Shown here: piece by piece, positions 44,807 to 57,099 of the stretch
Layout of the letters: each line of letters opens with the position of its first letter
Numbering within the stretch: the first letter of the stretch is position 1
NCBI GenBank assembly: GCA_963721345.1
Contig: CAVRIT010000001.1
Coordinates: 1,364,001 to 1,428,000, forward strand
From: JACDAN01 sp963721345
GTDB taxonomy: Bacteria > Actinomycetota > Thermoleophilia > Gaiellales > Gaiellaceae
Length of the DNA stretch: 64,000 nt
Direction of reading: 5' to 3'
Made by a program: the position numbers and the translations under genes
Notes under the pieces: model-generated
Databases searched by the model: none
What the model saw: the letters and a program-made list of their open reading frames with translations, nothing else
Told to the model about the DNA's origin: nothing

Positions 44807-47342
44807 TCAGCCCGCCGGAATCTCCACGGGTACCGCCTCGCCGCCTTCGCCTTCCTCTTCGCCCTCGGCCTCTGCAGCCTCGACGACCGGCGCCAGCGCG
44901 GAGACGCGCTCGGCCTTGCGGAGGCGCACGACGATCACGCCCTGGGTCGAGCGGCCGAGACGCTTGATGTCGTCGGCAGACATGCGGATCACGGTCCCGC
45001 CGGTGGAGATGAGCATCACCTGGTAGCCCTCCCGCACCACCCGGGCGCCGGCCAGCTGACCCTTTGCCTCCGTCAGCTGCACGGTCTTCACGCCGAGCCC
45101 GCCGCGACCTTTCACCGGGTACTCGTCAATCCGCGTCCGCTTCCCGTAGCCGTTCTCGGTCACGACCAGGAGGTCGGCGTCGTTCTCCGCGCGGTTGATC
45201 TCGATCACGGCGTCGCCCTTGCGAAGGTTCATGCCCCGCACACCGCCCGTCGCGCGCCCCATCGGGCGAGCGTCCTTCTCGTGGAAGCGGATCGCCTGGC
45301 CCTTGCGGGAGACCATCAAGATGTCGTCGTCCCCATCTGTGTGCACGACGCCGATCAGCTCGTCCTTGTCACGCAGGTTGATCGCGATGATCCCGTCCGA
45401 CTTGAGGGGCGTGTTGTACTCCTGGAACTTCGTTTTCTTGACGATCCCGTTCTTCGTCGCCAGGACGAGATACTCGGCCTCCTGGAAGTCGCGTGTCGCG
45501 ATCACGGCGCGAATCGTCTCGGTCTGCTGGAAGGGGAGGAAGTTCGCGATCGCGCGGCCCTTCGACTGGCGCGTCCCGAGCGGGAGCTCGTGCACCTTGA
45601 GCCGGTAGACCTTTCCGACGCTCGTGAAGAAGAGGATGTAGTCGTGGGTCGAGGCGACGAAGAGGTGCTGGATGTAGTCCTCGTCCTTCAGGTCCATTCC
45701 CATCACGCCGATCCCGCCACGCCGCTGCTCCCGGTAGGTGGTGACCGGTAGCCGCTTGATGTAGCCGGATCGCGTGATCGCGATGACCATGTCCTCTTCC
45801 GCGATCAGGTCCTCGAGCTCGAGCTCCTCCTCGGCGGCGACGACCTCGGTTCGGCGGTCGTCGTTCCGGCCGTAGATCTCGCGGATCTCGTTCAGCTCGT
45901 CGCGGATGACCCCGTCGATCCGTGCCGGGTCGCTCAGGATCGCGCGCAGCTCGGCGATGCGCTCCTGCAGGTCGGCGTACTCGTCCTGCACCTCCTTGCG
46001 CCCGAGTGCCGTCAGGCGCTGCAGCCGCAGGTCGAGGATCGCCTGGGACTGGATCTCGGAGAGCTCGAACTCCTCCTGGAGCCCCGTGCGGGCGGCCTCG
46101 ACGTCCGCCGAGCCTCGAATCAGCGCGATCACGGCATCGAGGTTGTCGAGCGCGATCAGGTAGCCGGCGAGGACATGCGCGCGCGCTTCGGCCTTGCGCA
46201 GGTCGAACTTCGACCGGCGCGTGACGATCTCGCGCTGGTACTCGAGGTAGTAACGGATCAGCTCGAGCAGCGAGAGCGTCTTCGGCACGCCGTCGACGAG
46301 CGCGACGGCGTTGTAGCCGAAGGTCGTCTGCAACGGCGTGTGCTTGAAGAGCTTGTTCAGGGCGACCTGCGGCACGGCTTCGCGCTTCAGCTCGACGTAG
46401 ATGCGCATCCCGTCCTTGTCGGAGTGGTCCTGCAGCGCGTCGTCGCTCATCGGCACCTCGTTGAGCGTGCCGGCCTTGACGTGGTCGGCGATCTTCTCGA
46501 TCACGCCGCCCTCGCCCGCCTTGCGAACCCCGTACGGAAGCTCGGTGATGATGATCGCGCTCTTGCCGCCGCGAAGCTGCTCGATGTGGGCGCGGCCGCG
46601 CACGATGATGCGCCCGCGACCCGAGCGGTAGGCGTCCTTGATCCCGGAGCGGCCGACGATCGAGCCGCCCGTCGGGAAGTCGGGGCCCTTGACGTGCTTG
46701 GCGAGCCGCTCGACGTCGATGTCCGGCTCGTCGATCATCGCCAGGATCGCGTTGATCACCTCGCCGAGGTTGTGCGGTGGGATGTTGGTCGCCATGCCGA
46801 CGGCGATCCCGGCAGAGCCGTTGACGAGCAGGTTCGGGAACCGGGAGGGGAGAACGCTGGGCTCGCGGCGCGACTCGTCGTAGTTCGGGACGAAGTCGAC
46901 CGTGTCGGCCTCGATGTCCCGCAGCATCTCCGTTGCCATGCGGGACAACCGCGCCTCGCTGTAGCGCATCGCCGCCGGTGGGTCGCCGTCGACCGACCCG
47001 AAGTAACCCTGGCCGTCGACGAGCGGGTAGCGCAGCGAGAACGGCTGCGCCATCCGGACGAGCGCGTCGTAGATCGCCGAGTCGCCGTGTGGGTGGAAGT
47101 TGCCCATCACGTCGCCCACGACCCGCGCCGACTTCCGCGTCGGCCGGTTCGGCTGCAACCCCGCCTCGTGCATCGAATAGAGGACGCGCCGGTGAACCGG
47201 CTTCAGCCCGTCACGGGCGTCCGGCAGGGCGCGCGAGACGATCACGCTCATCGCGTAGTCGAGGAAGCTCGAGCGGATCTCGCTGTCGAGCTCGCGCGAC
47301 TCGATGCGGCCGGCCGCTCCAGGCGGCGGCTGGCCCGTCACA

Positions 47343-47350
<8 letters not shown>
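44807..47350 (-). CDS. gyrA: DNA gyrase subunit A
   Basis: A protein of 847 residues. The breakage-reunion domain has the catalytic Tyr in EARLSRMA-adjacent AAMRYSEARL, and the quinolone-resistance region HPHGDSAIYDALVRMAQ keeps Ser and Asp at the positions of E. coli Ser83 and Asp87, predicting a sensitive type. The C-terminal beta-pinwheel includes the GyrA box QRRGGIG and several blade repeats. It ends with an acidic tail. The ATG overlaps gyrB by 8 bp. Confidence 0.97.
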
Positions 47351-49733
<2,383 letters not shown>

Positions 49734-49736
49734 AAG

Positions 49737-49768
49737 AAAAAAGCCCTGCTAATTGCCGCTTTTAGGGC
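49737..49768 (-). terminator. terminator-like hairpin between dciA and gyrB
   Basis: On the minus strand GCCCT (49768-49764) pairs with AGGGC (49747-49743), followed by TTTTTT (49742-49737). The stem is only 5 bp with a 16-base loop, and the T-run abuts the gyrB start. It may act as a weak terminator or attenuator separating recF-dciA from gyrB-gyrA. Confidence 0.35.
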
Positions 49769-49773
49769 CAGGA

Positions 49774-50255
49774 CTAGTCTACCAGACGAGGCGGTCGTCC
49801 CGTCGCCTTGGCGAGGCTTGCAGCAGCAGCTTTCGCAACGATTTTGCGCAGATTTTCGTCCTCGATCGTCGCGGCAAGCCGCTCGGCCTCCCGGCGGTCC
49901 TCCTCCGTCGGCTCGAGTGAGGTCTCGGGGCTTTCGGCGAAGTCTCCGGTGTGGGCTCCGGCAGCCTGCCGGGAGCGAAGCGGAGCTGCCTCGGCGCGTC
50001 CGCCCCGAGCGCGTCCGCCAGGCGCTGCCGGATGTCCGCTTCGAGCAGGCCGAGCTCGAACGCCCAGGCCGACGAGCTGGTCGCGACGTGCAGGGTGCCG
50101 TCCCGGGACACTCGGGCCGGCCACGCATTTCGCGCGATCGCGTCGCCCGCGACGCCCGGCCAGGCCTCGACGATCTCGGCCATGGCCCCAGCCGGCCCGA
50201 ACCGCCCGAGCTCCCGCCGGACGTCGTCACCGATGCGTTCCGGGAAGCGCGTCAC
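49774..50255 (-). CDS. dciA: DciA/DUF721 helicase-loading protein, apparent frameshift
   Basis: About 160 residues after correction. The conserved KH-like DUF721 region EAWPGVAGDAIARNAWPARV and LHVATSSSAWAFELGLLEADI is intact in the first frame. The charged C-terminal tail (ESPETSLEPTEEDRREAERL, ending PPRLVD) follows after a one-base deletion in the run at 49953-49955. DciA is the ancestral loader of the replicative helicase DnaB. The gene lies between recF and gyrB as in many actinobacteria. Its GTG overlaps the recF stop (GTGA). Confidence 0.8.
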
Positions 50256-51319
50256 GCTGCCCTTCGCGCGCTGCCGGGCTCGACCTCGACGAGCTCGTTC
50301 GGCGCGACCGGCAGCGCCTCGGCCGTCGTCGCGGTCAGCACCGCCTGGCCGCCGGTGCGGCGAAGTCGCTCGACCAGGATCGCGCGGCGGTCGGAATCGA
50401 GCTCCGACAGGACGTCGTCGAGCAGTAGGAGCGGCGGCGCCGGGGTGCGACTCGAGATCAGCTCGGCCTCGGCGAGCAGCAGCGAAAGGACGGCGAGGCG
50501 CTGCTCGCCCTGCGAGCCATAGCTCCGGAGGTCGCGTCCCCCTGCCGTTACAGCGACGTCGTGCAGGTGGGGACCGGCGCCGGTGGAGCCCCTCGCGACG
50601 TCCTGGTCGAGCCGGGCTTCGAGCTCGTCGCGCGAAGGCGCCTCGCCGTCGTAGACGAGCTCGCCCAGGCCCAACCTGAACTCCTCGGCCAGCTCGGCGA
50701 AGGCAGGCGAGAGCAGCGCCACGAGCTCGCGGCGCGTCTCGACGAGCTCGCCGCCGAGCGCGGCGACGCGATCGGTCCACGGCGCGACGGCATCCGGCGG
50801 CGAGAAGCCGGCGGCGAGGCGCCTGAGCGCGGCGTTCCGCTGCGCAAGTGCCGCTGCGTACTCCGTCGGGACACCTGTCCTGGTCGGGAAGAGCCGCCCG
50901 AGACTGCGATCGAAGTACGCGCGGCGCACGGCGGGGCCGCCCTTGACGACCGCGAGACGGTCCGGGGTGAAGACGAGCGTCGGCAGCTTGGAGCGAAGCT
51001 CCTCGGCCGCGCGTAGCGGAGCGCCGTTCAGCTTGGCGCGACGCGCCTCGCCGGCCTGGAGCGTCACTTCCACGGCCATCACTGCTCCACCCCGCTCCGC
51101 AGCGACCTCGATCCGTGCACCCTGCTCCCCGAAGCGGATCAGCTGCACGTCCGAGCGCGTCCGCGGCGAGAAGCCCTGGGAGGCGACGTGGAGGCTCTCC
51201 AGCAGGTTCGTCTTGCCCGCGCCGTTCGGTCCCACGGCAAGCACGATCCCCGGCTCGAGCTCGAGCTCGAGGCGCGCGTACGAGCGGTAGTCGCGGAGCT
51301 CGAGCGTCCGGACGATCAG
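50252..51319 (-). CDS. recF: RecF recombination mediator
   Basis: A protein of 355 residues. It begins IVRTLELRDYRSYARLELEL. Walker A is GPNGAGKTN, the signature region SQGEQRLAVLSLLLAE and Walker B PPLLLLDDVLSELD. It helps RecA load at gaps. The start is CTG at 51319, 5 bp after the dnaN stop; the first GTG (51244) would remove the first beta strand and Walker approach, so a CTG start is inferred. The neighbours dnaN and gyrB are the classical order. Confidence 0.93.
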   Translation of the reverse strand: MIVRTLELRDYRSYARLELELEPGIVLAVGPNGAGKTNLLESLHVASQGFSPRTRSDVQLIRFGEQGARIEVAAERGGAVMAVEVTLQAGEARRAKLNGAPLRAAEELRSKLPTLVFTPDRLAVVKGGPAVRRAYFDRSLGRLFPTRTGVPTEYAAALAQRNAALRRLAAGFSPPDAVAPWTDRVAALGGELVETRRELVALLSPAFAELAEEFRLGLGELVYDGEAPSRDELEARLDQDVARGSTGAGPHLHDVAVTAGGRDLRSYGSQGEQRLAVLSLLLAEAELISSRTPAPPLLLLDDVLSELDSDRRAILVERLRRTGGQAVLTATTAEALPVAPNELVEVEPGSARRAA

Positions 51320-51324
51320 CCCGT

Positions 51325-52455
51325 CTAGCCGGCGAGACGGATGGGCATGATCAGGTACGAGTAGTCCTCGGCAGAGCCCTGCAGGACGGCTGGGCGAAGC
51401 GGGCTGATCAGCTTCAGCTTCAGCTCGTCGCCCTCGGCCGACTCGATCCCCTCACGCAGGAACTCCGGGTTGAAGCCGATGTCGAGCGGCTCGCCGGAGA
51501 AGGAGACGGGCATCGACTCGCGCCCTTCCCCGACGTCCTGGGTCTGCGCGGACACCGTCAGCTCGCCCTCGGCGAAGCGCAGCCGGAGCGGCGCGTTTCG
51601 CTGCGCCATCACCGACACGCGGCGCACGACGTCGAGGAGCTCTTCGCGGGGCAGCACCAGCTCGTGCTCGAACGCCTCCGGCATTAGTTGCCGATAGTTC
51701 GGGAACTGACCTTCGATCCGGCGCGTCGTCAGCAGGACGCCCTCGCTGGCGAAAATCACCTGGTTCTCCTGCACGCCGAGCTTGAGCTCCGACTCGCCGG
51801 CGGCAAGGCGTCCGAGCTCGAGCAGGGCGCGGGCCGGGACAATCGCGTCGAGCTCCGGCGCAGAGGTGGACATCGACGTCTCCTTCACGGCCAGCCGGTA
51901 CGAGTCCGTGGCGGCCATGATCAACTTGTCGCCCTCGAAGCGGACGAGGATGCCGGTGAGCACCGGGCGCGACTCGTCCCGCGATGCAGCCCGCCCCACC
52001 TTCGCGGCGGTGGCGAGCAGCGCCTCGGCGTCGATGGTCTGCATCTCGGCGCCGGCCGGCTCGGGCAACCGCGGGAAGTCCTCGGCGTTGTAGGTGTGGA
52101 TTCGGTAGCTGGCGGAGCCGCTGACGATCTCCACCACGCCTTCGCCCTGGCGATGCTCCAGCGCGACCTCGTCTCCGGGCAGCAGTCGCGCGAGATCGAC
52201 CAGCAGCTTTCCCGGAACCACGACCGCGCCCTCGGAGTCGACGCTGCCCTCGAGCGACGTTCGCAGCGAGAGCTCCATGTCGGTTGCCGCGAGGTGCAGC
52301 CGCCCCTCCTCGGCACGCAGCAGCACACCGGCGAGGACCTGCACTGTGGTGCGGGTCGACGCGGCGCGCGAGACGATCGACACCTGACGGATGAACTCGT
52401 CTCGCGGCGAGGTGATCTTCAGGGCGGCGCCGCTCACAACATCAGCTTCAATCAT
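51325..52455 (-). CDS. dnaN: DNA polymerase III beta sliding clamp
   Basis: A protein of 376 residues with three DNA-clamp repeats, including LAATDMELSLRT, ATDSYRLAVKE and the C-terminal YLIMPIRL. It tethers polymerase III to DNA and recruits repair proteins. The ATG follows an AGAGGA Shine-Dalgarno, in contrast to the many leaderless genes around it. A 156-bp gap separates it from dnaA. Confidence 0.96.
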   Translation of the reverse strand: MIEADVVSGAALKITSPRDEFIRQVSIVSRAASTRTTVQVLAGVLLRAEEGRLHLAATDMELSLRTSLEGSVDSEGAVVVPGKLLVDLARLLPGDEVALEHRQGEGVVEIVSGSASYRIHTYNAEDFPRLPEPAGAEMQTIDAEALLATAAKVGRAASRDESRPVLTGILVRFEGDKLIMAATDSYRLAVKETSMSTSAPELDAIVPARALLELGRLAAGESELKLGVQENQVIFASEGVLLTTRRIEGQFPNYRQLMPEAFEHELVLPREELLDVVRRVSVMAQRNAPLRLRFAEGELTVSAQTQDVGEGRESMPVSFSGEPLDIGFNPEFLREGIESAEGDELKLKLISPLRPAVLQGSAEDYSYLIMPIRLAG

Positions 52456-52611
52456 TTAAGTAAATCCTCTTGTAGTAGCTATAGAGAGTGTGGAACACGG
52501 GGAAGACGCCGTTTCTCCGCTCGGGAAGCCAGATCTCCCTGGGGACGAAAAGTGGGGGCAACTCACGACTTTGCACAGGGTGCGAAGGGCGGTCCGAAAG
52601 CGTCCACAGAA
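52456..52611. other. dnaN-dnaA intergenic gap
   Basis: The first 40 bases are A/T-rich for this genome and contain the dnaN Shine-Dalgarno and a TATAGC -10-like element. A TGTGGAACA at 52489-52497 and a GTCCACAG near 52602 are only weak DnaA-box matches. It could be a second half of a split origin, but the evidence is thin. Confidence 0.35.
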
Positions 52612-53994
52612 TCAGCCGGCCTGCTTGACGCGCGCGGTCAACTCTTGCACCAGGTTGTACACAGAGCGATCTTCGCGGATCAGGCGCGCGATCTTGGAGG
52701 TTGCGTGGATCACCGTGGTGTGGTCGCGCCCTCCGAAGTGCCTGCCGATCTTGGGCAGCGACGAGTCGGTGAGCTCGCGCGAGAGGTACATCGCGACCTG
52801 GCGCGGGTAGACGATGTTCTGCGAGCGCTTGTCGCCGATCAACTCTTCCTTCGAAAGACCAAAGCGCTCCGAGACCTCGTCCTGGATCCGCTCGATCGAG
52901 ACCTGCGCAGCTTCACCTTGCGGGAAGACGTCGCGGAGGACGTCCTGGGCGAGGTCCACGGTCATCGGACGGCCGGTGAGCGACGCGAAGGCGACCACCC
53001 TCGTGAGTGCGCCCTCGAGCTCGCGGATGTTCGTCGACACGCGGCCGGCGATGAACGTCATCAGCTCGGTGTCCGCGACCTGGATCCCGTCGGTTCGCGC
53101 CTTCTTCTGCAGGATCGCGATGCGCGTTTCGAGGTCGGGCGGCTGGATGTCGGTCATCAGCCCCCACTCGAAGCGCGACCGCAGCCGCTGCTCGAGCGTC
53201 GCGATCTGGCGCGGCGGGCGGTCAGACGAGATCACGATCTGCTTGCCGGCTTCGTAGAGCGTGTTGAAGGTGTGGAAGAACTCCTCCTGGATCCGCTCCT
53301 TGTGCTCGAGGAACTGGATGTCGTCGATGAGGAGCACGCCGAACGTGCGATAGCGCTGCTTGAACCCCTCGATCCGCTTGTCGCGGAGCGAGTTGATGAA
53401 GTCGTTCATGAAGCGCTCGCTCGTGACGTAGCAGACCGAGAGGTCTCCCGAATGCTCGCCGACGTACTGTCCGATCGCCTGGAGGAGATGGGTCTTCCCG
53501 AGCCCGGTGCCGCCGTAGATGAACAGCGGGTTGTAGGCCTGCGCCGGCGCCTCGGCCACCGCGAGCGCCGCTGCGTGGGCGAAGCGGTTGGACGAGCCGA
53601 TCACGAACGAGTCGAACGTGTACTTCGGGTTCAGCCCCTCGATGCGGGGGCTCGGCTTCGTCTCCTGCTCCCGTTTTCCCGGCTCCGTCTCCTGGACGTC
53701 GAACTCGATGCGCCGCTCGTCACCGACGGCATCGCGGACAGCAGCGTCGATCAGACCGAGGAAATGTCCCTCGATCCACTCGCGCGTGAAGTCGTTCGGG
53801 ACGCGCAGCGTGAACGACTCGTTCGACAGGTCGACACCGGCGGCATCCGAGAACCAGGTGCGGTAGGTCGACTCGTTGAGCGCGCTCCGCAGCCGCTCCG
53901 AAACCTCGTTCCACAGGTCCTCTGCTGTGAGCAGCTGCTGTCGCGCCACGCCGGAGTTGGTGCTCCTCTCGTTCGACCGGGAAGCGGCGAGCAT
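52612..53994 (-). CDS. dnaA: chromosomal replication initiator DnaA
   Basis: A protein of 460 residues. Domain I begins around LLTAEDLWNEVSERLRS. The AAA+ core has KYTFDSFVIGSSNRFAHAAA, Walker A YGGTGLGKTHLL and Walker B LLIDDIQFL. The C-terminal DNA-binding domain carries GRDHTTVIHA. It binds DnaA boxes and opens oriC. I use the ATG at 53994; a GTG at 53949 preceded by GAGAGGAG (13-base spacing) is the alternative and gives 445 residues. Confidence 0.96.
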   Translation of the reverse strand: MLAASRSNERSTNSGVARQQLLTAEDLWNEVSERLRSALNESTYRTWFSDAAGVDLSNESFTLRVPNDFTREWIEGHFLGLIDAAVRDAVGDERRIEFDVQETEPGKREQETKPSPRIEGLNPKYTFDSFVIGSSNRFAHAAALAVAEAPAQAYNPLFIYGGTGLGKTHLLQAIGQYVGEHSGDLSVCYVTSERFMNDFINSLRDKRIEGFKQRYRTFGVLLIDDIQFLEHKERIQEEFFHTFNTLYEAGKQIVISSDRPPRQIATLEQRLRSRFEWGLMTDIQPPDLETRIAILQKKARTDGIQVADTELMTFIAGRVSTNIRELEGALTRVVAFASLTGRPMTVDLAQDVLRDVFPQGEAAQVSIERIQDEVSERFGLSKEELIGDKRSQNIVYPRQVAMYLSRELTDSSLPKIGRHFGGRDHTTVIHATSKIARLIREDRSVYNLVQELTARVKQAG

Positions 53995-54273
53995 AGCAGC
54001 GTCCAGAGCGCCGCTCAATGGCGTCCGGCGACGTGTCCGCCGAGCAGAAAAGATGCCGATTTGCAGGCACTTTCTTGCGTTCCCCAGCGTCCTCCACATC
54101 TGTGGAGAACCACGCCGCACAAGCTGTATTCATCGGGGAAAACACGTCGGGCGCAGGGGGTTTCCCGTCCGACGCGAGACGGCAACCGCTGTGGAAAAGC
54201 CTGTGACTCGATGGCTCTCTATACTGGCCCGCGCCCCGTCGAGGGGCAGCGATCCTCTTCTCTCACCTCTCTC
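53995..54273. other. probable oriC region with DnaA-box-like sites
   Basis: This is the largest gene-free stretch here, between divergent dnaA and rpmH. On the minus strand TTCTCCACA (54109-54101) and TTTTCCACA (54198-54190) each differ by one base from TTATCCACA. TCCTCCACA (54090-54098, plus) faces the first to form a small palindrome. TATACT at 54220-54225 is a likely -10 box for rpmH. No strongly A/T-rich unwinding element stands out. Confidence 0.6.
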
Positions 54274-54408
54274 GTGAAACGCACCTATCAGCCCAACGTT
54301 CGTCGGCGCAAGCGCCGGCACGGCTTCCGGGCGCGGATGGCGACGCGGGGCGGACGGGCGATCCTGAAGCGGCGCAGGGCTCGCGGACGCAAGCGTCTCT
54401 CCGCCTAG
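54274..54408 (+). CDS. rpmH: 50S ribosomal protein L34
   Basis: A very basic protein of 44 residues: MKRTYQPNVRRRKRRHGFR is the universal L34 start, followed by RMATRGGRAILKRRRARGRK. It is a structural part of the large ribosomal subunit. The GTG start encodes the initiator Met of the family motif. It heads the rpmH-rnpA-yidD-yidC-jag series that is conserved next to oriC. Confidence 0.98.
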   Translation: MKRTYQPNVRRRKRRHGFRARMATRGGRAILKRRRARGRKRLSA

Positions 54409-54435
54409 GCCGGGCCCTAGCTGTCCCCCGCCGCC

Positions 54436-54777
54436 GTGCAGCGCCGCCACCGCCTGTCTCGCTCGCGCGACTTCGATGCCGTGTACCGGCAGGGCCGGTC
54501 CGTCTCGACGCGCTTCCTCGTCCTGTACCGCTTCGATCGCGAGGAGGAGAGCGACGCGCGACTCGGGATCGCGGTGCCGAAGAAGATCGGCGGCGCGGTG
54601 GTCCGGAATCGAATCAAGCGGCGGCTCCGCGAGGTCTGGCGGGAGCTCCTGCCGGAGATTCCGGCCGGCGCCGACTACGTCCTCCTCGTGCGAGCTCCTC
54701 TCGCCGAGGCCGAGGGCCGGGATGAGGCCTGGCTTCGCGAGCGCGTGCAGGAAGTGCTCGGGAAGGCTCAGGCATGA
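54436..54777 (+). CDS. rnpA: ribonuclease P protein component
   Basis: A basic protein of 113 residues. RLSRSRDFDAVYRQGRS opens the fold and the signature RNRIKRRLREVWR binds the RNA subunit. It helps mature tRNA 5' ends. The GTG start is 27 bp after rpmH. Its TGA overlaps the yidD ATG (ATGA). Confidence 0.96.
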   Translation: MQRRHRLSRSRDFDAVYRQGRSVSTRFLVLYRFDREEESDARLGIAVPKKIGGAVVRNRIKRRLREVWRELLPEIPAGADYVLLVRAPLAEAEGRDEAWLRERVQEVLGKAQA

Positions 54778-55001
54778 GGTTCGTCGCGATCGCCGGGGTC
54801 TATGCGTACCGCTACACGCTTGGTGCGATCTTTCCGGCGACCTGCAAGTACCACCCGTCCTGCTCGCAGTACGCGATCGACGCGCTGCGCTGCCACGGGC
54901 TGTTCCGCGGCTCCGTCCTTGCCGCCTGGCGCCTGCTCCGCTGTAACCCCTGGAGCCACGGCGGAGTCGACCATGCCGCCGACCAGAGGCTGTTTCGATG
55001 A
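54774..55001 (+). CDS. yidD: membrane protein insertion efficiency factor YidD
   Basis: A protein of 75 residues with the conserved CKYHPSCSQYAIDAL and GLFRGSVLAAWRLLRCNPWSHGG motifs; it is cysteine-rich and amphipathic. It assists YidC-dependent insertion at the inner membrane face. It overlaps rnpA upstream and yidC downstream by ATGA. Confidence 0.96.
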   Translation: MRFVAIAGVYAYRYTLGAIFPATCKYHPSCSQYAIDALRCHGLFRGSVLAAWRLLRCNPWSHGGVDHAADQRLFR

Positions 55002-55840
55002 TCCAACTGAGCATTTTGACGCCCGTCGAAGACGTCCTCACGTGGGCGCTCGAGTGGTTGCACGTCTCCGCCGGCTTCACCTGGGCCTGGTCGGTCGTCG
55101 CCTTGACCATCGCCGTGCGAGTGCTGCTCGTGCCGCTGACCGTCCGGCAGATCCACTCGATGCAGCGGATGCAGCAGTACCTGCCGCAGATGAAGGAGAT
55201 CCAGAAGCGCTACAAGACGGACCGGAAGCGGCAGAACGAGGAGCTGATGAAGTTCTACCGGGAGCACCAGATCAACCCTGCCTCCTCGTGCCTGCCGATC
55301 CTCCCGCAGATCCCGATCTTCTTCGCCCTCTACTTCGTCCTGCGGGACTTCGACGAGGAGATCTTCCCCAAGTACGACGAAGGTCCGGACGCGCTCCAGT
55401 GGCTCTACTTCGTCCCTGACATCACCGCCAACATCACCGACCACTGGTCGGGCTACGTGATGCTGGCCGTCTACGTCGCCAGCCAGGTCGCGTCGACCTG
55501 GTACATGCCGATGCCCTCGACCAGTCAGGCGCAGCGGTACATCTTCCTCGCGCTGCCCTTCGTCTTCGCGCTGTTCATCATCAACCCGCCGGGCGGCGCG
55601 GAGTTCCCGGTCGGCCTGCTCATCTACTGGATGACGACGAACCTGTGGACAGTCGGCCAGGGGATCGTGACGCGGCGGTTGCGGGAGCAGATCCAGCCGG
55701 TGACCGCGAAACGGTCGTCGAGGACGCCGCCCAAAGAGGCTCGCGACAACGCTGCGGCTGTGGCGGACGAGCCCAAGGGCCAGAAGCCACCACCTCCCCC
55801 GCGGCGCGTGAAGCGCAAGAAGAAGCGGGCGAAGCGGTGA
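54998..55840 (+). CDS. yidC: membrane protein insertase YidC
   Basis: A protein of 280 residues of the Gram-positive short type without the large periplasmic domain. It has about five membrane helices, including RVLLVPLTVRQIHSMQRMQ with the conserved Arg in the hydrophilic groove, and SSCLPILPQIPIFFALYFVL. A strongly basic C-terminal tail (RRVKRKKKRAKR) can contact the ribosome. Its end overlaps jag by GTGA. Confidence 0.95.
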   Translation: MIQLSILTPVEDVLTWALEWLHVSAGFTWAWSVVALTIAVRVLLVPLTVRQIHSMQRMQQYLPQMKEIQKRYKTDRKRQNEELMKFYREHQINPASSCLPILPQIPIFFALYFVLRDFDEEIFPKYDEGPDALQWLYFVPDITANITDHWSGYVMLAVYVASQVASTWYMPMPSTSQAQRYIFLALPFVFALFIINPPGGAEFPVGLLIYWMTTNLWTVGQGIVTRRLREQIQPVTAKRSSRTPPKEARDNAAAVADEPKGQKPPPPPRRVKRKKKRAKR

Positions 55841-56508
55841 GCGAGGAGCTTCGCGTCGAGTCGGAGGGGGAGACCGTCGGCGAGGCGAAGTGGGCGGCGC
55901 TGCGGGAGCTCGAGAAGCTCGATCCGACGCTCGACAAGTCGGCCGTGCGATTCCAGGTCGTTTCCGAGGGCGAGCGCGGGATCCTCGGCGTCGGCTACTC
56001 GCCTGCGCGCGTGATCGCCGTCGTGGAGCCGAACGGGGCCGCGGCGCCGGCTCGCGAGGAGTCGGAGGCGGCTGCCCTCGTCCGCGAGCTCGTGACCCGG
56101 ATCACGTCGGGGATCGGGATCTCGTGCCGGGTCGAGATCACGGAGACGGCCGACGGGATCGTTGCGACCTGCTTCGGACGCGACCTGGGACTGCTGATCG
56201 GACGCCACGGGCAGACGATCGACGCGATCCAGTACCTGTCCAACGCGATCCTCGCTCGGCAGGGCCTCGGGATCTCCACCGTCGTCGACGCCGCGGGTTA
56301 CCGAGCGCGCCGCGAGGCCACGCTTCGCTCGCTGGCGACCAGTGCCGCCGAGCAGGCGCGGCGGACCGGCGACCGCGTCGAGCTCGAGCCGATGACCTCG
56401 GTCGAGCGCAAGATCGTCCACGTGAGCCTTCAGGACACCGACGGCGTGGAGACGACGAGCGAGGGAACCGAGCCGAACCGCTTCGTCGTTGTCCTCCCCG
56501 GTTCTTGA
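55837..56508 (+). CDS. jag: Jag/KhpB RNA-binding protein
   Basis: A protein of 223 residues. The N-terminal Jag domain (SEGETVGEAKWAALREL) is followed by a KH domain with GRDLGLLIGRHGQTIDAIQYL and a C-terminal R3H domain with Arg and His in SVERKIVHVSL. KhpB binds RNA and affects cell division and wall synthesis. The GTG overlaps the yidC stop; its own end overlaps rsmG by 20 bp. Confidence 0.93.
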   Translation: MSEELRVESEGETVGEAKWAALRELEKLDPTLDKSAVRFQVVSEGERGILGVGYSPARVIAVVEPNGAAAPAREESEAAALVRELVTRITSGIGISCRVEITETADGIVATCFGRDLGLLIGRHGQTIDAIQYLSNAILARQGLGISTVVDAAGYRARREATLRSLATSAAEQARRTGDRVELEPMTSVERKIVHVSLQDTDGVETTSEGTEPNRFVVVLPGS

Positions 56509-57080
56509 GCGCTGGCTTCAGGGCGTCCTCGAGACGCCCGGCCTGACCTCGCTCGAGGATCCCGCCGAGGCGCGGCGGATGCTCCTGGAGGACAGCCTGC
56601 GCGCCGTGGACACCGTTCGTGGGCTCGAGGGGCCGATCGTGGACGTCGGGTCGGGAGGCGGGGCGCCGGGAATCCCGCTCGCAGCGTCGCTGGCGGACCG
56701 CGAGGTGACGCTGCTCGAGGCGGAGCGGCGCAAGACCGAGTTCCTCGAGCGCTGGACCGACGAGCTCCCGAACCTGCGGGTCGTCTGGGGTCGCGCGGAG
56801 GAGCAGCCGGTAGACGAGTACGGCGTCGCCGTCGCCAAGGCGCTGGCGCCGCCGCCCGTCGCAGTGGAGTGGTGCCTGCCGCTGGTCCGATCCCGGCGGC
56901 GCGGTCGTCCTCTGGGTCGGGCCGACCGCGGAGCTCGACCGCGTGGCGCGTGTGGCCGAGCAGCTCGCCGGGGCTCCGCCGGAAGATCGCGACGGCCTCG
57001 TCGTCATCCGGAAGGTCGGGCCGACGCCCGAGGGCTTCCCGCGGCGCTCCGGCGTCGCCAGGAAACGTCCGTTGGCCTGA
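56489..57080 (+). CDS. rsmG: 16S rRNA (guanine-527-N7) methyltransferase, apparent frameshift
   Basis: 196 residues after correction. The SAM-binding motif IVDVGSGGGAPGIPLA, LLEAERRKTEFLE and VWGRAEE are in the first frame, up to the EWCLPL segment. The rest (SDPGGAVVLWVGPTAELDRV, ending RKRPLA) is in the next frame. One extra base near 56884 explains the shift. It methylates the 530 loop of 16S rRNA; loss gives low-level streptomycin resistance. The start is TTG within the jag end. Confidence 0.83.
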
Positions 57081-57099
57081 GTAGCGTGCGCGCTGCGGC

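Noticed and set aside
51244..51246. GTG at 51244 as the recF start
   Set aside because: It would remove the conserved first strand and helix (LELRDYRSYARLELE), leaving the Walker A motif at the extreme N-terminus, unlike any RecF.
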